DNA of 64,000 bases from Methanoregulaceae archaeon UBA467 (GTDB lineage Archaea > Halobacteriota > Methanomicrobia > Methanomicrobiales > Methanospirillaceae). This document shows positions 60,694 through 64,000 of this stretch, piece by piece (within the stretch, counting starts at the first letter, position 1; the number at the start of each line of letters is the position of its first letter). The stretch covers positions 62,001-126,000 of the forward strand of contig DASP01000007.1 of the NCBI GenBank assembly GCA_002503825.1, read 5' to 3'. The notes beneath the pieces are model-generated. The model did no database searches. It saw only the letters and a list, made by a program, of their open reading frames with translations, and had not been told where the DNA came from. Made by a program: the position numbers and the translations under genes.

Positions 60694-61284
60694 ATGACAG
60701 ACGACCTATTCGATCTCCCTCAGGCGGTGTCTCCCGGGAAGTCCCCCGGCTGGCTTCGGGTACTGGAGACCGTGGTGGGCATCATACTCGTATGTACAGC
60801 ACTGTATGTCTGGGTTTATCCGGCAATTGCGATTGAAGTGTATGTCCTTCTCTTTGCCATCGCGCTCATTATCCTTGGAGGTATGCGCTTTATTTCAGGA
60901 TTTGCGGCACAGAACCTTGCAACCGCCTTACGGGTGCTTTTTATCATCGTCGGCATTCTCCTCGTGGTAATCGGGGCGTATGCACTCGCGTATCCCTTGA
61001 TCGGAGCGCTTACACTGGTCTACTTCTTTGCCTTCGGACTCCTTTTCACCGGGTTTGACAGGATCGCACTCTCAGGAACACTAAAGAGTACCGGAACCGG
61101 ATCATGGCTGACGTATCTTACGATTATTGCCGGTATATTTTCCGTCATCGTCTCACTTGCCGTCCTGTTTTATCCTGGATTCGGTCTCGCACTGGTCTTT
61201 ATCCTCATCTCGCTCGAACTCTTCCTTCTGGGGATTGAACTTCTCGCAGCCGGAATTACAGGAATGACCCTTCTTAAACTCTGA
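60694..61284 (+). CDS. DUF308 / HdeD-like membrane protein
   Basis: 196 aa from ATG 60694 with about six helices in three pairs (LETVVGIILVCTALYVWVYP, VYVLLFAIALIILGGMRFISGF, VLFIIVGILLVVIGAYALAYP, LVYFFAFGLLFTGFDRIA, LTIIAGIFSVIVSLAVLFYP and the last LISLELFLLGIELLAAG), typical of DUF308. Frame upstream to 60637 is unlikely. A likely membrane stress protein; the specific role is unknown. Confidence 0.85.
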   Translation: MTDDLFDLPQAVSPGKSPGWLRVLETVVGIILVCTALYVWVYPAIAIEVYVLLFAIALIILGGMRFISGFAAQNLATALRVLFIIVGILLVVIGAYALAYPLIGALTLVYFFAFGLLFTGFDRIALSGTLKSTGTGSWLTYLTIIAGIFSVIVSLAVLFYPGFGLALVFILISLELFLLGIELLAAGITGMTLLKL

Positions 61285-61291
61285 TTTTTTT
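61285..61291 (+). terminator. Poly-T tract after the DUF308 gene
   Basis: Seven T residues directly after the TGA, a typical archaeal terminator. Confidence 0.45.
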
Positions 61292-61501
61292 CAGGAGGAG
61301 CGGGCACGTATCCGTTCTCTCTTCCCGGAGGTAAAATAAAAAAGGAAGACCGTGAACAGGGCCGGTCACAGTGATACCGGTATAGGGATACCTGCAACCA
61401 GTCTTTAACCGGAGGGGTTACCTTCAATTATGGAAAAAAATTGAAAACCCGGCAGGAGACTCATCGGCTGATTTCAGGTCCGGCATATACAGGGGCCGTA
61501 T

Positions 61502-62668
61502 TCACGCTGAAAAGTCCTGGAGTGTTGCCTGGCGGGAATGCAACATATCGTTGAGGAGAGTCCCCTCCCTGATAAACCGCTGCATGGGCAACGTCATTTT
61601 AAGGGAGATATGATCCAGTGCACTCTTCATCTCCTCAAATTCCAGCGGCGGCCTGGCCAGTGCATTCCGTACGTTTTCCCTGACATTGAACACGCCGAGC
61701 GGCACATACCCTTTCCTGGCCTCACGCAGCACAATTGCCCCTGCCTGCACTTTTTGCCGGGCGAGCGCCTCGAGTACTGCCATCCTGCAGGAGTAAAAAC
61801 ACCCGCCTACACTGGAATACTCCTTTTTTCCGGCGTGTAATTCATAATCTGAAAACACCATCTCTTCGTTTCCGATTATTCGCAGAAACGCCTCGGTCCA
61901 TTCGTACTGCCAGCCCGTAGGCATCAGCAGTACCGCATAGTGGTTATTGAGGCTGGAAAATTCGTGGACTTTCCAGCTGTCTATCGGTTCAAACCCCCGG
62001 ACCTCCGAAAGAAGCCGGTTACCGATGGTTGTATCGCAGGCAGTGATTGACCACCGGGTAGGTACCATCCGGCGCCCCGGTCCGGACCCCATCGTCCCTG
62101 CGGACAGGGCTTTCTGGATGGAAGAGAATGCAACACCGTTCCGGTGCAGGCCTGCAATCGCATCAGATGCAGAAAGGTCGGTATCATGGTAGACTTTTTC
62201 GAGGTTCGGTTCCCATGTAGAATTACCTATATCCAGGCTTTCAAGTGGGGCGCTTGGGCCGTGGGGGGTAGATTCATCGCTGAATGAAAAGCCTGCCGGA
62301 CTTTGCAGAAACCCTGCCGTGCTTGATACCGAGCCTTCCGAGAGTGCAATATCCTGCAGCTTCCCGACAAAGCGGTCATCGAGAGAGGTGACACTGACCG
62401 GGTGCTTGCCCCTGACAAGGCTCAGGCGGTACCCGATAATCTGCTCCTGGGTCCTTTGTCCGGGTATCCATTCCTCAGGGGTATCCATAATTCCGCAGTC
62501 CCCTAATACAGGGGCAATCATGGGTCCGGCATATACTTTGGGGTAATTCCAGCTTCCCACAAAGACCGACGGCGGGGTCGTCCCATCCAGTTTACGTCCC
62601 ACGTCCACTGATTTCATATTCAGCGATGAGGTAATATTCCGGAGATATGCCCCTTTCCCGAGGTTCAT
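61502..62668 (-). CDS. Nre-family DNA repair protein
   Basis: Archaeal Nre (DUF650/DUF651) family, 388 aa: PPSVFVGSWNYPKVYAGPMIAP near the start, DTPEEWIPGQRTQEQIIGYRLSLVRG, GVAFSSIQKALSAGTMGSGPGRRMVPTRWSITACD (in parts), YAVLLMPTGWQYEW, CFYSCRMAVLEALARQKVQAGAIVLREARKGYVPLGVFNVRENVR (in parts). The C-terminal QATLQDFSA is a PCNA-interacting (PIP) box of QxxLxxF type. It lacks the N-terminal zinc finger seen in some members, so it looks like the NreA type. Haloferax Nre proteins act in mitomycin-type repair. Confidence 0.88.
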   Translation of the reverse strand: MNLGKGAYLRNITSSLNMKSVDVGRKLDGTTPPSVFVGSWNYPKVYAGPMIAPVLGDCGIMDTPEEWIPGQRTQEQIIGYRLSLVRGKHPVSVTSLDDRFVGKLQDIALSEGSVSSTAGFLQSPAGFSFSDESTPHGPSAPLESLDIGNSTWEPNLEKVYHDTDLSASDAIAGLHRNGVAFSSIQKALSAGTMGSGPGRRMVPTRWSITACDTTIGNRLLSEVRGFEPIDSWKVHEFSSLNNHYAVLLMPTGWQYEWTEAFLRIIGNEEMVFSDYELHAGKKEYSSVGGCFYSCRMAVLEALARQKVQAGAIVLREARKGYVPLGVFNVRENVRNALARPPLEFEEMKSALDHISLKMTLPMQRFIREGTLLNDMLHSRQATLQDFSA

Positions 62669-62737
62669 GTGATCGGATAGTATCCCGTGAAAAGATAAAG
62701 GAGTGATGCGTGCGGGGAGAAAGTGTCATCCCGGGCT

Positions 62738-63517
62738 TTACTTTGCTTCCGGGCCTTTAATGATGAAACGGCAGAAGGAATCGCCCATTGCATAACACCC
62801 TGTCTCGACTGCCTTTCGCGGTTCACCAAAATACTCTGAAAAGACTGCAGAAAGGACGCCGGATTCAAATGCGCATACCGGCCTGCCGATGACCGGAAGG
62901 TTGACGCATTCGAAGCAGTTGTATATCGTGATAGTAAGCGGGTCGTGATCCGCCATTTCGATATGACCCAGGTTGTGGTCGTCCCAGAACCTTTTCATAT
63001 TATTTATAAACCCGGTGATATCCGGGCAGGCGAGGACAGGAGATATCGCCTTTCCCACCCTGACACCGGATCGTTCGAGAAGAGGATCGATGGTGATACC
63101 TTCATTGAGCAGCGTGACCCTTGTCGTGCTCATGATGAAGCGGTAAAAATCGGTGCTGGCATGGTTTCCCGGGATATATTCAGGGATGTATTCATCAATA
63201 TCGAATCGCAGGCGTTCACCTTTCGATGCCCCGCCAAGTAACAATGATGTGGTAAAAAAGATCTTTTTCCGGGAGTCGTCAGGATCGGACTTTGCCCCGA
63301 TAATACCTGCATCAGACAGCCCCCTGAGGTGGACTGAAACCGTCGATTTGGCCTTCCCTGATGAGGATACGATCTCTTCAAATGATAATTCATGTTTATT
63401 CAGCATCGAAAGGATCTTCATCTTGACCGGGCTGTCAATTGCATGGATACCTTTCTCTGATGAAAAAAGGTCCACATCCGATGAAAAATTCTGAGGGTAC
63501 TCGTTATTATCTTTCAT
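62738..63517 (-). CDS. msvR: Methanogen redox regulator MsvR (HTH + V4R)
   Basis: 259 aa: N-terminal ArsR-like HTH (residues about 25-85: PVKMKILSMLNKHELSFEEIVSSSGKAKSTVSVHLRGLSDAGII, in parts) and a C-terminal V4R domain (residues about 135-255) with cysteines in VLACPDI, YNCFECVN, GRPVCAFESG and ETGCYAMGDSFCRF. This is the architecture of the methanogen-specific redox-sensitive repressor MsvR. Two tandem MsvR-type boxes and a TATA-like TTTATATATAA lie just upstream, so autoregulation is expected. A divergent gene starts at about 63718. Confidence 0.92.
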   Translation of the reverse strand: MKDNNEYPQNFSSDVDLFSSEKGIHAIDSPVKMKILSMLNKHELSFEEIVSSSGKAKSTVSVHLRGLSDAGIIGAKSDPDDSRKKIFFTTSLLLGGASKGERLRFDIDEYIPEYIPGNHASTDFYRFIMSTTRVTLLNEGITIDPLLERSGVRVGKAISPVLACPDITGFINNMKRFWDDHNLGHIEMADHDPLTITIYNCFECVNLPVIGRPVCAFESGVLSAVFSEYFGEPRKAVETGCYAMGDSFCRFIIKGPEAK

Positions 63518-63554
63518 GATCCCGGTTTCGTATAATATTCATATGCTCCAAAAG

Positions 63555-63569
63555 TTATATATAAATATA
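63555..63569 (-). promoter_or_regulatory. TATA-like element for msvR
   Basis: TTATATATAAATATA lies about 45 bases before the msvR ATG on its strand, giving a start site near 63534 and a short leader. It directly abuts the first MsvR-type box. Confidence 0.5.
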
Positions 63570-63570
63570 G

Positions 63571-63604
63571 TTCGTATACACTAGAATGTTCGTATATGTT
63601 AGAA
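63571..63604. promoter_or_regulatory. Two tandem MsvR-type operator boxes
   Basis: Two 16-bp imperfect palindromes, TTCGTA-TACA-CTAGAA (63571-63586) and TTCGTA-TATG-TTAGAA (63589-63604), differ from the reported Methanosarcina MsvR motif TTCGTA-N4-TACGAA only in the right half-site. A third TTCGTATA half-site lies at 63527-63534. They sit between msvR and the divergent gene, just upstream of the msvR TATA, and would let MsvR control both. Confidence 0.72.
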
Positions 63605-63717
63605 CTATCCCGTAATGCATGCGCAAAGATCCCGAGGGCCTCTACAACCCGACGGTGTATAAACATGAATTGGCAGGGCCTCTACACTCCACGCCTGTAC
63701 GGGAGGGGAAGATAAAA

Positions 63718-64000
63718 ATGGCAGAATCAGTCCCTGATGTGACCGGTCCCTTCTGCGGGACACTATACGACGATCCTGAGGTAGTGGTTTCAGATGACGC
63801 AGTCTGGTCCCATAACCCGGAAAAGGAGATGCCCTCCGATGAGATTGAAAAGGAAAATATTATGACAAAAAACGAGATTGAAACATTACCTTCCTCAGCA
63901 CAGGAAGTATTTACCCTTCTTGGGGACGGGAAACCCCGGACACTTGGCGACATGATCGGGAGAGTCGGGTTCTCTCCACGAACCATCAGGAATGCCCTGC
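63718..64000 (+). CDS. Partial CDS: FwdB-like N-terminal motif followed by a winged-helix domain
   Basis: The gene runs off the right edge. From ATG 63718 (GGGAGGGG ribosome site nine bases upstream) it reads VTGPFCGTLYDDPEVVVSDDAVW, which resembles the N-terminus of formylmethanofuran dehydrogenase B (CPFCGxLCDD) but with only one of the cluster cysteines, then a charged linker, then a helix-turn-helix (SSAQEVFTLLGDGKPRTLGDMIGRVGFSPRTIRNAL, in parts) of MarR/ArsR type. The frame is open from ATG 63619; ATG 63862 with its own AAGGA could start a separate HTH protein. The arrangement next to msvR suggests a regulator. Confidence 0.55.
   Translation, partial: MAESVPDVTGPFCGTLYDDPEVVVSDDAVWSHNPEKEMPSDEIEKENIMTKNEIETLPSSAQEVFTLLGDGKPRTLGDMIGRVGFSPRTIRNAL

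Overview
The window looks like a chromosomal segment of a hydrogenotrophic methanogenic archaeon of the order Methanomicrobiales, probably in or near the Methanoregulaceae. The evidence is archaeal information-processing genes (TFB, Gar1, SRP19, S8e, S6e, aIF5B, archease/RtcB, SecDF), tRNAs without encoded CCA, a formylmethanofuran dehydrogenase operon, an Eha-type energy-converting hydrogenase, an F420H2:NADP oxidoreductase, the methanogen regulator MsvR, several methanogen DUF families (DUF2111, DUF2551, DUF2240, DUF1959) and many PEGA, lipoprotein and PAS-kinase genes. The genus is not resolvable by eye.

Layout. 1-6983 (minus): a biotin block made of pyruvate carboxylase pycB-pycA, an ECF biotin transporter (bioY-ecfA1-ecfA2-ecfT), the biotin ligase/repressor birA and a DUF2111 gene. 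A clear BirA-type operator lies just before bioY. 7015-10101 (minus): rtcB-archease RNA ligation genes with small partners. 10300-15147 (plus): secF-secD, a thioredoxin-like protein, a F420H2:NADP oxidoreductase, a HhH-GPD glycosylase, a class II aldolase and a small helical protein. 15148-17395: a tRNA-Ala locus with tandem about 177-bp repeats that each contain a tRNA 3' end, and a SAM methyltransferase bracketed by divergent copies. 17499-25415: core information genes, hypB, a decayed DsrE gene and tRNA-His.

25500-40000 is more accessory: carbamate kinase, PEGA and lamin-tail surface proteins, two paralogous lipoproteins, a STAS fusion protein, MsrB, a DUF362-ferredoxin protein, an APC permease, tiny zinc-ribbon proteins, a TPR protein and a cation/proton antiporter. 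40045-43965 encodes a very large PAS/GAF/receiver histidine kinase.

44085-54930 (minus) is one compact run: ehaB-C-D-E-F-G-H-I-J-(K/L)-M-N-O, a polyferredoxin, then fwdD-B-A-C. It places the ion-driven, H2-dependent ferredoxin-reducing hydrogenase next to the enzyme that spends that ferredoxin in CO2 reduction to formylmethanofuran. trkH lies upstream. A 1.7-kb gene-poor stretch (56600-58310) holds a dispersed repeat and one tiny ORF, followed by tRNA-Leu, a DUF4349 lipoprotein, a YkgJ-type protein, a DUF308 membrane protein, an Nre repair protein and msvR. msvR has two tandem MsvR-type boxes upstream and a divergent gene that runs off the window, whose product combines a FwdB-like N-terminal motif with a helix-turn-helix.

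I found no CRISPR array, phage, intact insertion sequence or defence system. The best leads are the BirA operator, the tRNA-Ala repeat array with its methyltransferase, the MsvR boxes with the FwdB-like/HTH neighbour, the decayed DsrE gene and a GC-rich candidate ncRNA.
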